NCBI GenBank assembly: GCA_963920635.1
Contig: OY987298.1
Span: forward strand, 64,005,949-64,069,948
Origin: Pseudeuparius sepicola
Taxonomy: Eukaryota; Arthropoda; Insecta; Coleoptera; Anthribidae
DNA: 64,000 bases
Direction: 5' to 3'
Shown one piece after another: positions 1 to 11,004 of the stretch. The number at the start of each line of letters is the position of its first letter. Position 1 is the first letter of the stretch. The translations under genes were made by a program, and so were the position numbers. The notes below the pieces were generated by a model, which was not told where the DNA came from, did no database searches, and saw only the letters and a program-made list of their open reading frames with translations.

Positions 1-240
1 TCAATTTTTTTGTCGTACGTCCAAATTACGAAAGGCACTCTGTGGCCGCCTTCTCCGACACCCGAAGCCGAAGCTCGGCGCAGCCTCGGATTACGCGCGC
101 CAATTACGCGGGTGCGTGGCGAGCATTATCGGCAGCGGGGCGAGTGGGGACCGGGATTAGTTCTTCCACGACGCCGCCCTGACGCCAGAAAATTACACTG
201 ATACCCAGTAATAAGCCAACTTGGGGATTTATAGATTTCC
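1..240. other. GC-rich non-coding island
   Basis: This stretch is much richer in G+C and CpG than the DNA that follows, with motifs such as ATTACGCGCGCCAATTACGC. A 63-codon open frame crosses it but has low-complexity, arginine/proline-rich composition and no recognisable domain, so I do not call it a gene. It resembles the other CpG-rich islands in this window. It could be a conserved regulatory element or the edge of a feature that begins upstream. Confidence 0.35.
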
Positions 241-2430
241 GAGGGATGATTTCGAGCGTCACAACTTTGGCTTGGATCGTATATATTCGTTTTCCTTTAT
301 CCTTTATAAGAAACCGGAAGAAAAAACAATGAACAAATTTTAATGGAGATTTCGTAACAAATAAATTAACTTATACCCTGCTGTTGTATTGTCACAGCAG
401 AAATCTGTCCCACTAAAAATATAAATATTTAAAAAAAAAAAACTTTTAGATTTTCTGATTTCTAAAAAAAGGTAAACAAGGCCTATAGGTTCGACAGGGC
501 CGGTAGGGGCTTGTTGACATTAAGATAATTCATAATATTTGTGTAACTGGCAACTACTGCGCGAGTCACCAAACTTGCGAATTTACCTGCTGATCAGTTA
601 TAAGCCCCGTTTTTTAAGTATGGGTTTTAATATACTTCAAAAAACATTTTTATTAGTATTATACAGGGTGTTTCTATATTATGATGCCAACGTAATATAA
701 GTTGAAAATTTAATTTTGAACAAAACGTTTCCTATAAACGTGGGTCCAAAAATGCATAAAAAAATTACAGGGTGATAAAGGTACAGTTTGAAATACATAT
801 TTGTGGCAATACCTTATATAGAAGTTATGTAATTTAAATACAACTTGGTGCAGGTGTTTGGTCCCTAAAGTGAAACAATTTCGGCTACCTAAAATCAATT
901 TATTCCCATCGCCCAAAGCGGAGAGGCAGGGTAACACAATGGGTTTTACATAAAAAAATTGTTAGTGGAAATAAGTTTCAATGTAAGTACAACAATAATG
1001 TAATAATGTGCCAAATCTATATTTACTCCATAATTAATTTTAATCTATTTAATTTACATTTAGTTGCACAATATGATAGTATTATTATTTGTTCTGCTTA
1101 ATCTGTTCATTTTTGAAGTTTTGTAGTTTACATCCGTTCAAAAATTAGATATAGGTTACCTATAGGATAGGTAGGTACCTACATAAATATATAGTTTAGT
1201 CACTAGGGTCTCGTTTGGAGAATAACATTAACTCTTGGAATTCACCAAAAACAAATTAACAACGCTCAAAGCATCAAGGAATATGTCAAAAATGATTTAT
1301 TGCAAATGATCGAAATATTAATAATAATAATATGCTTTAATTGGGTAAAATCATGAAGTGATATAAATATTTTACACATTAGGGCGAAGTTCAGCTGGAA
1401 GGGCTAAAAAAATAGCCTCCCTCTGCTCTACCACTTAATTTCTGTTCGTTAAAAATTTGGGACACTTCTCAAAATGTCTATTAGAATTTTCACAACTTTG
1501 GCTAGTAATAATTTGGAACCCTTATTGTAAAGTAAGTTTTACAATTTAATTTTTGCTACATGACTATTTTGAGGGATCCTGTATAATCCTAAGGTGTTAT
1601 TTTTTTTTTTTGAAAAAATAACTAAAATGGTTTTTTGAAAAACGCACCACATTTAGAAATCACAGATGGCCAGGCTTTCGGGGCAATACCAAACGAATAA
1701 TTCGCAAACTGTGACCTTTCAGGGACATATCTATAAGCCTACTTACATTTTTAGGGGTGTTAACACGATAAACCTGTGTGACACACTCTGCCTGCAGAAA
1801 ACAATTAGTAAGAGCTGTTTTAACTATTAATTAAATATAAAATCCCTGCGTAAAACTTCATCTTTCAATGTTACCGTTTAGGTATACTCCCTTTTTACAA
1901 CTTATTCCCTCCAAAAGAGAGAATGCTCTAACTTCCACAAAATCCGATTTTATAAGTGAATATACCTTCACAGCATTGGTCTCCTAATAATACAGGAACC
2001 AATTAAAAAATATTTTTTATATACTCGTAATAACACAATATCTATAATCACAAAAGATGACAATTTGCAAGTAAATAACTTGGGAAGATGATCTCCAATC
2101 CAAGCTAAGCTAATTCCACATTATTTTGTCTTAGGTATTTAAGCCTACATTAAAATGTAAATTTGTACAGATGATAGAAGATGGGGAAGAGCAGGAAGAA
2201 AAATTATATGAACGTGCAATGGTTCCCCATTCTCTAATGTAGACTCAAATTTGAGTTTACATGGAGAGGCCGTCTCCATCAAATAGGTAATATCTACAAA
2301 AGAAATCGTATACAGCAGTTAAATTTTTGTTACGCCTAATTTTTATTCTCAGATTCCGCTCCTTTCTTTCCATACTCTTCACTGACTACGGTATTTAAAC
2401 GCACCCACGCCCAGAAACTAATATTTGGAA
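241..2430. other. AT-rich spacer with two isolated CAGGGTG ends
   Basis: No gene or complete element is recognised here. Two CAGGGTG motifs next to TA or A (664 and 768) match the ends of the TA-flanked mariner-type elements found elsewhere in the window, but no convincing partner end is seen nearby, so they may be truncated copies. The rest is simple AT-rich sequence with TACCTAC/TAGGTA tracts. Confidence 0.4.
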
Positions 2431-2434
2431 GTGC

Positions 2435-2620
2435 GGGTGTAGGGGAGACCGGGGACCTAAAAGGGTGTCCCGCGGGAGCCGGCCCACTCCCGCTAATTGC
2501 CGGAGCGATCGCGAAACCGGGAAGGGTTCGGACGTCGGGAATCCATCATCTCCAGACCAACGGCCGAGCCGGCCATAAATGGCGTAGATATAAGAGGGGA
2601 ATGAGATAGGTACCGCTTTG
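2435..2620 (+). repeat. GC-rich island, copy 1 of an inverted dispersed pair
   Basis: A CpG-rich block containing TCCCGCGGGAGCCGGCCCA, then a CTAATTGCCGGAG segment, GGGAAGGGTTCGG and ATCCATCATC, in that order. The same blocks in the same order occur on the minus strand at about 9555-9715, with small indels between them. The two islands are therefore homologous and lie in opposite orientation about 7 kb apart. They may be a duplicated regulatory element or two copies of an old GC-rich repeat; no coding frame is shared. Confidence 0.55.
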
Positions 2621-3520
2621 GCGGTGTGTGGCCACAGTTCGCACCAGTATAACCTGTCTCAAAGACTGCCACGCTTCGACTAACCCGGATCCAGCTTGCT
2701 CTCAGATGGCAGGGTCATCCTGGCTAATATAGAAGTGGACTCATCCGTGCTTTAGTTGCATATACCTTTCTGGCCAGAGCCGGCTTAAACAATCCACGTA
2801 ACCATAAAAAGAGGTTTCTCTAGCTCTGGCGTTCTTCCAAACATCGATTCATTAAATACGGTCTTTGTGCTACCTGACGCGAAATAGGCTTGAGTATTAT
2901 TCGTCTAGTGGAATAAGTAGGGCACATTGGGGAAATTCCTGATTCGATTTTAAGAAAAAAGTTCATATGAATAAGTTCCTTAAGCGCTTCCTTTTGAGAT
3001 ACCGGATATCGAAAATTTGGAATAGCTTTTCTGTAAATAATGAATAAACCTAAAAGACAACAGTAAGTTGTCCTCTGGTTGCAATTGTATAATCTAATAA
3101 GTTCACCTATAGCTGGTTGCAATTGTTGTGTTATTTAATAAGGGGAAGGGGGCTGAGGTTAGATGGTCCGTGAGGTTAACTAGAACTATGAAATTTTAAA
3201 ATATAATGGTATAATATAAAAGTATTAATATTAATAATGTGGGTACGCAATGTATTTTTTTTTGAGGTTATTGTTACTTTTATGATGGTGCACTGCACTG
3301 TTTACAAGTGTTTTTAAGGTTCAAGTCTGTTTTTAATCATTTGTTCACTTAGGATATAGTTAGTGTTCAAAAGTAAAATATCTTTTGATGAATGTTAGGG
3401 AAGTCATGTAGAGCAACACTGTAGAGTCGGGTTACCTCGACCCCAAGAAGTCGGGGTTAATTGTACCTAATTGGAAACAGGAAAAAATGGCAGGAAAATA
3501 ATGGATGTTAGCTTTTAAAT
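2621..3520. other. Spacer with no recognised feature
   Basis: Mixed AT-rich DNA. Several short open frames occur (for example 2820-3122 on the minus strand) but none has recognisable domains, and the composition is like that of the surrounding DNA. Confidence 0.4.
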
Positions 3521-3529
3521 AAATAAATT

Positions 3530-3628
3530 CATTGCCTTTCACTTAGAACTCCTTAGAAACAAAGTTGATGTTTTTCCAAAATTTGAAGACCGTTTTGCTA
3601 CACCTTAATTTTGAACCTCTATGATATC
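3530..3628 (+). pseudogene. Pogo-like transposase relic, upstream part
   Basis: This short segment appears to be the 5' neighbour of the relic at 5613-6795, separated from it by the mariner-like element. One frame reads NKVDVFPKFEDRF, which resembles the spacer before the catalytic domain in pogo/Tigger-like transposases, followed by stops. Its last bases, joined across the TA target site to 5613, give the frame IYNLNETG, the position of the first catalytic aspartate motif (DETG in active relatives, Asn here). The segment is short and frameshifted, so the assignment rests mainly on the junction. Confidence 0.45.
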
Positions 3629-3630
3629 TA

Positions 3631-5612
3631 CAGGGTGATTCAGTCATGATGTAAAAAATTTTAACCACATATGGACAAAAATTAGCCTAATATGAATCCG
3701 AAATGAAAACAATTCTAAAATCAACAAAAAAAGAAAATATTTTCAGAAGTGCATTTAAACCCCTAATAAATGGCGCTACTGACTGGCCGCGCTAGTCAAT
3801 ATCGCCCGGAGGCCCTCATCTCCCGGTGTGCAGTTGCCACTTGTTTCAACATAATATCGTAAATTTGCTTGTTTTTACTTTTACCCACAAATATTGAGAA
3901 AACCGAAAAGTCAGATAATTTTTCTGGAGTTTTTAAATTTTTGGGAAACAGTTTTCTGATGCGACGATAAATGCAGCATAGCCTAAGTTAATTTATTACC
4001 TTTTTGATTTTCCCTCGAATTTTCCAATGTCAGTCCATTTTTTTTCCTTTTTTTTTAAATACAAAAAATACGTTGAACAGTAATTAGTGCGTTGCGTATG
4101 GACCTGTTGGTTTCCCTCGCCGACACAAGTTGTTTACGGCGAGGTACTGAGCCGGACGACCACAACCAAGTGGATCCCTCCCGCCGGCAATACTGCGAAA
4201 AACTGCAGCAGCAAACAAAACACAAACCTAAGAACAAAATGTAAAAAAGGCACCAAAACGCACTAGAGAAGCGTTCCGAAAATACCACGATTAACTTGAA
4301 GACACAAGTTAATTCTGTTCGTAAGCGATCCACGATTACGCGCAAATGATCCGGGATTATTGCGGATTTGAACGGCAGCATCTTTAAATTTACGCACGTA
4401 ACTCGTGCTCACTCCCAACTTCAGTTGCGTACACGATGGATTTCATGTACCCCCAAACACAAAAGTCCATTGGATTCAAGTCCGGGGATCGCGTTGGCCC
4501 TGGTACAGGCCCTCCTCTACCAATCCAGCGATCCGGACAGAGTTGGTCCAAAATCCACGTTCTGGCCCTGCAAAATGTGCTTTGGCTCCATCGTGCATAA
4601 ACCAAAACCACATACCAGCCCACATGTCATATTAGTGTCAGACGCTCTTTGGTTGGTGCCATCACCATCTAGGATCCTGGTGTCATAAGAATTTGCCACC
4701 TCTATCGTATAAGAAATCTGTAACTATGTCCTGGTGTGTAAGAAAGTGCCAAATAACTGCACAGTGCACTGCTGCTGCTTTTATCACTAGATGGCGCTAA
4801 GTTAACAGTCCATGTATTATAGTTTTTATTGAGTTTCAATTCATAAAAACATATTAAATTAACAAACTGATACATTTTAACTTTACAGCTTTCAATTAAT
4901 TATACATTTTCAAAAACAACTACCTAGATGTACAGTTTATAATACATCAGAGCTATCTACGAGGCGTTGGAGACAGAACTTGTTTTACAGATTTGTGTAT
5001 ACGCGTGGTTTCCCCTATAGTCTGTATACAAAAATTTGTAGCAACCGTTGCAGCTCAACAAGAGTTAGTAAAGAGGACCACTAGCGGCCACTGCACAGTC
5101 AACTGAGTGAACGCCTGAACCCGTGGATGTCAACAACGTTAGTCAGGAGGCTACGGTTTACCAAAAACGGAAAATATGCAAAACGGATACACACCGTTAG
5201 AGTTTGAATGTTACTGATGGTAATTTTCTTGTGTAATTTAAAAACTACGAGTATCTATTTTTTGTGCGAAAACCCGAGAAAAACTTCTCATGTAAATGTA
5301 AATGATTTAAAACATTTTCTCCACGCGTTTCAAGTGCTATAAAGCTTGCCATTTGAAGAATCAAGCCTGACAACCAACAACAAAAGTATTTCTTATTTCA
5401 TCAGATTAACTTTCAATAATAAGGTTGAACACTGGCAATGAAATGCGGCAACATAGTTCACCTCAGATGTTTCCTTAGAATCAGGTGCGTCGAGTTTGGC
5501 TTGTGTTAAAGTTGATTTTCCCCACGATTTAAACTTCAAAAACTTCAAGTTTTTTTTTCGCATTTTCCTTTTTAGAGAGCCTCCCTCATTGTGTGGTTAA
5601 AATTTCACCCTG
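3631..5612 (-). mobile_element. Mariner-like DNA transposon with CAGGGTG ends
   Basis: The element begins CAGGGTGATTCAG at a TA (3629-3630) and ends as the inverse, CACCCTG, followed by TA (5613-5614). The inverted ends share CAGGGTGA and then AAATTTTAACCACA, with a gap of about 17 bases in one arm. A decayed mariner-family transposase lies inside on the minus strand. TA target duplication and DDE transposase agree with the Tc1/mariner superfamily. It interrupts an older pogo-like coding sequence. The region 4700-5560 within it holds no clear transposase N-terminus, so it is probably rearranged. Confidence 0.65.
4263..4660 (-). pseudogene. Mariner-family transposase, C-terminal relic
   Basis: Three frames together give the end of a mariner-type transposase. 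These are an FMHDGAKAHFAG segment (the HDGA motif around the second catalytic Asp), then DRWIGRGGP, PTRSPDLNPMDF and WGYMKSIVYATEV (the SPDLxPxDF motif with the third acidic residue), then AAVQIRNNPGSFARNR and a stop at 4263-4265. At least two frameshifts separate these blocks, and the first catalytic region is not visible. The gene is dead. The blocks match the WIGRGGP/SPDL subgroup of mariner-like transposases common in insect genomes (family knowledge). Confidence 0.75.
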
Positions 5613-6795
5613 TATAACCTAAATGAGACCGGTAAGTCATTATAAATGTGTTCTAATTTTTTTTTATACTTTTAGGCATCACCACGGTCCATAAGCCCTC
5701 AAAGATTGTAGCAACCAAAGGGCTCAAGAAAATTGGGCAAGTAACATCTGCGGAACGAGTAACTACATATTTACTTTTTCTGCAATTATTGAAGCTACTA
5801 GAAAAGCCGTTCCCCCATATTACTTTTTCCCAGAAAAAAAATTGAAACACGCCTAAAAATGCTCTTGTTGGAAGTCGAGGAAATGCGACAAAATCTGGCT
5901 GGATGCAATCTGAGTTATTCCAGGATGTTTTAAGTTATTTTGTAAAACGGAAACTAATATTGCTTTACATTCATGAAAGTCGTTTAAGAATGCTTACGGA
6001 AGTGGATAATATTCAAAAAATATTACAACATTTCTTGCATTAAATAGATGACTAATAAGCCTGGACATACGATAAACATTTACCATGTCACAAAACTGGC
6101 CGGAGATGCCTTTCCAAATAGGCTTTTACCGTACAAAAAAACAGCAATGGATTTTGCAGATCTGGTTTTGCAATGTATAGAGCAATAACATATTTAAATG
6201 AAATTGATTTCCTTTTTGCATACGTCACAATAGACCACAGGTAGGTAACTGCAGATAGAGGCACAATATGGATGGAGTCACGAGAAAGACGTGCTGCAGA
6301 TAAAGGTCCATCAAATAAGCCAGAGGAGCCTGTTGTGGAGTCAAGCATTAGTCAACAAGAATTGGTTTCGATCGAGGTTCTTAGAAAAAATGTAGTTAGA
6401 AAGAGGCGGAAAGGAAAATCATTAATATTTACTAGCACACCATAAAGATGAGCTCGAAGAACAAGCAAAGGAAAGACAGACCAAGAAGTTAAATACCACC
6501 ATGGAAAGTGAAGATGAAAAAGAAAATCTCAACAAAGAGAACATCAACTTAGAAGTGGGCAAATATCTAGTTGTCATATTCAAAACAAGCAAAAAGATTG
6601 GTATGATGTAATAGCATTTCTAAATAGAAAAAAAGCCCTCAAATATGTTTCACCTTTCCAAAGAGAAGCCATCTTTCCTTGCATTGCCTTGCCAATGCCA
6701 ATAGAGTGTTCTACTGGGAGATATCCAGGAATGTTTTATTTCACTATTGATTTAGCTGATGTTGTCATACCAACTTACAATAAATAATTGTCTTG
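5613..6795 (+). pseudogene. Pogo/Tigger-like transposase relic with a putative 44-nt intron
   Basis: Starting from IYNLNETG across the mariner insertion site, a GTAAGT...TTTTAG interval (5632-5675) splits the glycine codon. Removing it gives ITTVHKPSKI and TSAERVTT, typical of the start of a pogo DDE domain. Later blocks follow in shifting frames: KAVPPYYFFP, GNATKSGWMQSELFQDVL, an ILLYIHESRL segment where relatives have the second catalytic Asp in LLLLDGHSTH (Asp lost here), then RKRRKGKSLIFTSTP and KYLVVIFKTSKK. The STP block is also present at residues 587-589 of the intact transposase at 46051-48108. Stops and deletions, including loss of the region around the third Asp, make this a dead copy. 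Confidence 0.65.
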
Positions 6796-7379
6796 TAGTA
6801 TGAGAGCCGGCCGCATGATTTCAACTCTCATACGATTATAGAAGAAGATGTTATGTAAAATGTAGACAGTATATTTCTTTACTTGAAGAGAGTAGGTTGC
6901 CTCAATTAATATGGGCCCGATCATTGTTATTTAAAGAAGTTGTAGTTGAAGTTGTTTTAGGCAAATCTACTTTCATATTATGATTATAGAACGAAATAGG
7001 AAAGAAGGCCCATGAAGCAACAATAAAAAAAGGGTCGGGGGCAAGTCTGGACCTCGGGGACGCGAGTTGTGTGCCAGTGCCATATGTAACGTTTGGTGTC
7101 CAGGAAAAAAATTTTTCAAACGCGTTTTTCGGGAGATCTGCGACGGTACGGCGAGAAGGCCGGAGAACGGGTCAACATATTTAACGAAACTTTTTCTGGT
7201 AAATGATTTAGATGTTTTCGAGTCATTAAGGATTTTCGGCGAAAAAAACGACCAACGCAGGTGGGACGCAACTTTTTTACGTGGTTGGTCGGCATTTCTC
7301 GTCACCTAAAAGCCAAAGTCTTAAAACTGTCAGAAATTGACCTTTTTTGTCGAGCTACAGCTAAGTTATTTCGGCTCGG

Positions 7380-7745
7380 GGCTCTGACGGGGTCGGAATT
7401 TTTAAAGCTTCCATCAAGTTTTCAGGTGAGGTGCAGATGCTTTCGGTGCCACCAAAAAATAAAAAAAATAAGAAAAAACACGCGATTTCTAAGAGAGATT
7501 CCTCAGGATTTTCAGTCAATTTCGCTAATTCTACAGCCGTTCCGTTTTTCGAAACTTAAAAATCGGGAGTCGGGAAATTTGGTTAAATATCGAGGTTTCT
7601 TTCGATACTGGAGGAAAGTACAAGACCAAGTTAAGAAATTTACCACCTCCTTCGATTTTTAGAACGGCACTTTTCGAATTTGTTAAAAGACTATTGCGAA
7701 CAAGTAGTAAGTAAATATTTTCGTGGGACGGGTTGTACCTAGGTA
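7380..7745 (+). repeat. Dispersed repeat, copy 1
   Basis: Blocks such as TCTACAGCCGT, GGAGGAAAGTACAAGACC and AAGAAATTTACCACC recur in the same order and spacing at 14160-14510 (there TCTACAGCCGT, GGAGGAAAGTACGAGACC, AAGAGATTTACCACC). The copies are clearly homologous but diverged. Open frames across this copy are not conserved in the other, so it is a non-coding repeat of unknown family. This copy lies in the loop of the fold-back element. Confidence 0.6.
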
Positions 7746-7873
7746 TTAAAAAATAAAAAAATAACCACAACTTCTTTAAATAACAATGGTCGGGCCCATA
7801 TTACCTGAGGCAACCTACTAGCTTGAAGTAAAGAAATATACTCTCTACATTTTACATAACACCTTATTCTATA

Positions 7874-8112
7874 TATTTTCTAAAATTTATTTGTGGCGCA
7901 AACAGATCCATTTAATTTTTAATTGGGTTTTTCGCCACCAAACAGATTGAAAGACAACTTTTTCAAGTTGCCTCGAAAATTCATAAATTCTTAACACTAA
8001 ATGAACGAAGCTTTAAACGTGTAACTCAAAAAATAACTTCAACAAATTTGTTTTCTGAGCTTTCGGAGGATAAATCTTCCTCCTTTCTCAAAGATCATGT
8101 CACTTCACTTTG
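7874..8112. mobile_element. 239-bp insertion with 13-bp target duplication
   Basis: The sequence ACCTTATTCTATA occurs at 7861-7873 and again at 8113-8125. Removing one copy and the DNA between restores the match of this arm of the fold-back element to the opposite arm. The insert has no inverted ends and no poly(A). A 13-bp duplication is longer than most DNA transposons make and suggests target-primed retrotransposition, but the family is not recognised. Confidence 0.6.
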
Positions 8113-8159
8113 ACCTTATTCTATAATCTTATGAGAGTTGAAATCATGCGGCCGGCTCT

Positions 8160-8541
8160 TGGACTATTGGATTATATTCATCTAGGACCCAGATAGAACA
8201 AGGCATAAGGTGGATCATATATAATTCCACGGCTATGGTTCGTGGTTCAGTTAACTGTGTCGAATTCTAATCAATATTTATTTCAACTCTATTAGTAGTG
8301 AGAAGACATGTTCGGTATCATTAGGAAAAAATCACATATAATATTTAATAACTGCACTAATTATGAGCACTATAAAAAAGCGGCCCAGTTAACCCAGTTA
8401 ACCTAGTAAAATAACTTTATTAATTTAATCACAAAACTCGTGTTTGCCTTGAAACCTTAAGAGAGAGGGTAAAAAGTCAAAACATGACTTTTGTAGAGAA
8501 TTTTATGGTCTATCAAAAAACGTAATAAAATGTTGTATAAA
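8160..8541. other. Spacer with no recognised feature
   Basis: AT-rich DNA. It contains the short repeat GCCCAGTTAACCCAGTTAAC (8382-8401). No gene or element boundary was identified. Confidence 0.35.
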
Positions 8542-9107
8542 AAGGGGCCTACACACGCTCAGGCGGACTGTCCGGCCGGCCTGCACAGGCTAAGTCTGCG
8601 CAGGCGAACCTTTGTGTGTGTATGCACGACAGACGGACTGTACAGGCCACCAGAAATACGGCGGCCCGACCGGACAGATTCCTGAACCCAACAGAAATTT
8701 GCCTGCACAGACCTGTCGGAACTGAGCGTGTGGACAATCGTCCGGCCGCCTTTCAGTCAAAAACATGGAGAGCAATAGAAAGGATGCGTTTTTGGAGGAG
8801 TTTATATAAATTTATAGAGAAAATCCGTGTTTAAGTCTCTAGCCCACATTCTTCGTCTTTTTTACGTGCTCTTCGTTCCTACCTCATGTTATTGAGCACC
8901 ACAGCAGCTCCAATCAACAATAACTCGTTAGAATTCATAATATCTCTCATATGCAAACAATTTTATTGGAAAACCGAAACGAAACTGATCATAATCCTAG
9001 CGTTGGCCTGTATCGTGTAGATGCAAGAGATTGCGTTAGTCCATCTGCGCAGATTTGGCGTGTGCAGGCTGGCCGGACAGTCCGCCTGAGCGTGTGTAGG
9101 GCCCCTT
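8542..9107. mobile_element. MITE with GC-rich inverted ends of about 60 bp
   Basis: The ends are near-identical inverted repeats: AAGGGGCCTACACACGCTCA, then GGCGGACTGTCCGGCC and a GCCTGCACA segment on the left, and the inverse on the right ending at 9107. The 566-bp interior has no recognisable coding sequence. I could not find a clear target duplication, so the superfamily is undecided. The GC content of the arms is very unlike the flanks. Confidence 0.65.
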
Positions 9108-9520
9108 ACACAAGGCCGGATTATTTTTCCCGAATTTAGTAATGTCTATCACGTTAACTACGCCACTGACGGCCAAAGAAGACTAGTATACTACCTACCA
9201 TAATTTGGTATTCCATTTGGGACTAGTTTGGCTTCAATTTATTCATTTTCAGAAAATTATTCAGAATTGTTTATATCTTTCTGGAAATTCCAACATCCTG
9301 TAGGTATCTCAAAAAGGAAGCCCTTAAGAAACTATGTTCTTATGAAAATTTTTTTCTTAAAGTCGATCTTCCCTTGAAATTTTGTGACCTACTTTACCTA
9401 CTTCACCCTATATTATTATTTGTTCTATTTTCTGAGATATGATATGGCCCATTGAAACTTCTCAAATGGTAGGTATCCTGACTTCAATAATTCGCCCACC
9501 CAAGCAATTACATCGTAGTT
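9108..9520. other. Spacer with no recognised feature
   Basis: AT-rich sequence between a MITE and a GC island. No repeat end or gene was recognised. Confidence 0.35.
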
Positions 9521-9524
9521 ACAC

Positions 9525-9725
9525 CCGGTCTCGGAGCATATCACCGCGCTGCCGGGTAGCTGACTAACGACGTCATTACGGCCGGTCCGGTCGGCCGATG
9601 ATGGATCTCCGGAGCCCGGAGTCCGGCCGAACCCTTCCCGGGCCGCGCGATTGCTGCTCCGGCAATTTGCGGGATTGGGCCGCATCCCGCGGGACTGCCG
9701 GCCCCCACCCTCTCTCCTAATTATT
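9525..9725 (-). repeat. GC-rich island, copy 2 of an inverted dispersed pair
   Basis: Read on the minus strand, this block carries TCCCGCGGGATGCGGCCCAA, AAATTGCCGGAG, GGGAAGGGTTCGG and ATCCATCATC in the same order as the island at 2435-2620. It is slightly longer because of small insertions. It contains a TGACGTC-like motif (ACGACGTCATTACG). No coding function is apparent. Confidence 0.55.
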
Positions 9726-10983
9726 ATCAGTTTTCGCTGGTGGGGAGTACGTGAGCTTCAACACCCAAGTCAATTGGGAGGATGGAAGTCAAGAGTCCGA
9801 TTCGTGGGGCTAACTGCGCCCTTCACTTTCTAATGGGTTGTACAGGGTATCCCAGTGAACCGAGGAATTCGAATATGACAGTAGTGCGTATACCGGGGTG
9901 TAACGTAAAATGGGGAACTTGCACAAAAATTAAATTTGAAAAATATTATTTTCAAACGTAATTTATTTTCATTAAATGAACCACAGTTCACAAAAAAACT
10001 CATTTTTTATTTTTATGTAATAAATATAAGCAATTAAAAACTGCATAATTCAAATCATTCTTGTAACGCGCCCTCCTTGGTTGTGACGTCAACTAGCTCG
10101 TTGGTGGTGGCGCCTCTGGTGGGCGGCGGCACCGTGTATAAACTAATATGGGCGGCACATGTATCAAAACTACAGCACCACGCAAGCGACGAGAACATCC
10201 CATCCTTGTCTATCCATCTTATTATAGTCTATCGCAGTATTGATATTGTTGATAATGTTTGAAAAGAGTGTGCTGTATTAAATAGTTACTTACATTGCGA
10301 GATGCCTAAGCGCACTTTTTGCCCGAGGAGGTTGTTTAATGCCCGTGTTGCCTCGGGTCTTAAAACTCTCTCCCAAGGCCAAAAAGAGCTTACGCATCGA
10401 GCAATGTATTAGGTAGGTAAGTACTTTGAATTTAAATACACTATGGAGTAGATTGTGTAATAATCTTCATAATCACCATTGTCCAATTATTACTAAAAAT
10501 GTTAATCAGTGATAAATAGGAGAGGTAGAATGCAGTGATAATTAAAAAAAACTTATTCTTGTGCGATTGAACCAGAGACCTACCAATTACTAGTCCCGTG
10601 GCCTCACCATTCAGTTAAAGAAGTGCTTGTTAAATTTAAACTTTTAAGCGGTACTTATTTTTGAACTACATCAGATCTCTCTAGAAATTTGTCGCCGAAC
10701 TGTTTTAACGTTAAATTTCCATTCTTCCTTCCCTAATTCTGTGTAGCTGTCACTCCTGTCACTGCCTTATGATCAATCGAGCTATTTGACGTCACAACCA
10801 TTCCCGCGCTTTTCGTGTCGTTTCAAATGAATAACTTGAGGTCACTTCTTTAATTATTTATTGCAAATTAAATATTGCGATTTGAGGGCTGCTATTTGGT
10901 ATATGCTCTTTCTATAGATAGGCAATTATATTAAAGAAATAAAAAAAATCGTTCAAGTTCCCCATTGTTGGTTCTCATTTCTG
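9726..10983. other. Spacer with a possible short-ended element
   Basis: A CAGGGTAT motif at 9843 resembles the mariner-type ends. AATGGGGAACTTG near 9910 recurs inverted as CAAGTTCCCCATT near 10955, which could mark a poorly preserved element of about 1 kb. No transposase or host gene was recognised. Confidence 0.25.
10555..10620 (-). repeat. tRNA-derived SINE-like relic
   Basis: The minus strand reads GGCCACGGGACTAGTAATTG and then GGTAGGTCTCTGGTTCAATC, which looks like the anticodon-arm and T-arm half of a tRNA, with a degenerate B box (GGTTCAATC). The D arm and acceptor stem cannot be folded convincingly. It is more likely a SINE or tRNA relic than a working gene. Confidence 0.35.
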
Positions 10984-11004
10984 ACTTCCGGTTTGACCGG
11001 AAGT
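10984..11004. promoter_or_regulatory. Palindromic ETS-like site ACTTCCGGT-N3-ACCGGAAGT
   Basis: A 21-bp palindrome with 9-bp arms and a 3-bp spacer; each arm contains CCGGAAGT, the consensus core of ETS factors. An identical arrangement with a different spacer lies at 11944-11964, inside a MITE. This copy may therefore be part of a repeat and not a host regulatory site. Confidence 0.3.

Larger units (their letters stand above)
6803..8159. mobile_element. Fold-back element with arms of about 150 bp
   Basis: The left arm (6803-6952) starts AGAGCCGGCCGCATGATTTC; the right arm carries the same sequence inverted, ending at 8159. The arms match through TTATGTAAAATGTAGA and AGTAGGTTGCCTCA to AAAGAAGTTGT. 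The right arm is interrupted by a separate 239-bp insertion (7874-8112). The loop holds a repeat also found at 14.2 kb. No transposase is encoded and no target duplication is obvious, so the superfamily is unknown. Confidence 0.6.

Noticed and set aside
7261..7662. 133-codon plus-strand frame
   Set aside because: Lies in a dispersed repeat whose other copy (14160-14510) does not keep the frame.
10555..10620. Functional tRNA-Thr gene
   Set aside because: Only the anticodon and T-arm halves are recognisable and no acceptor stem can be formed.
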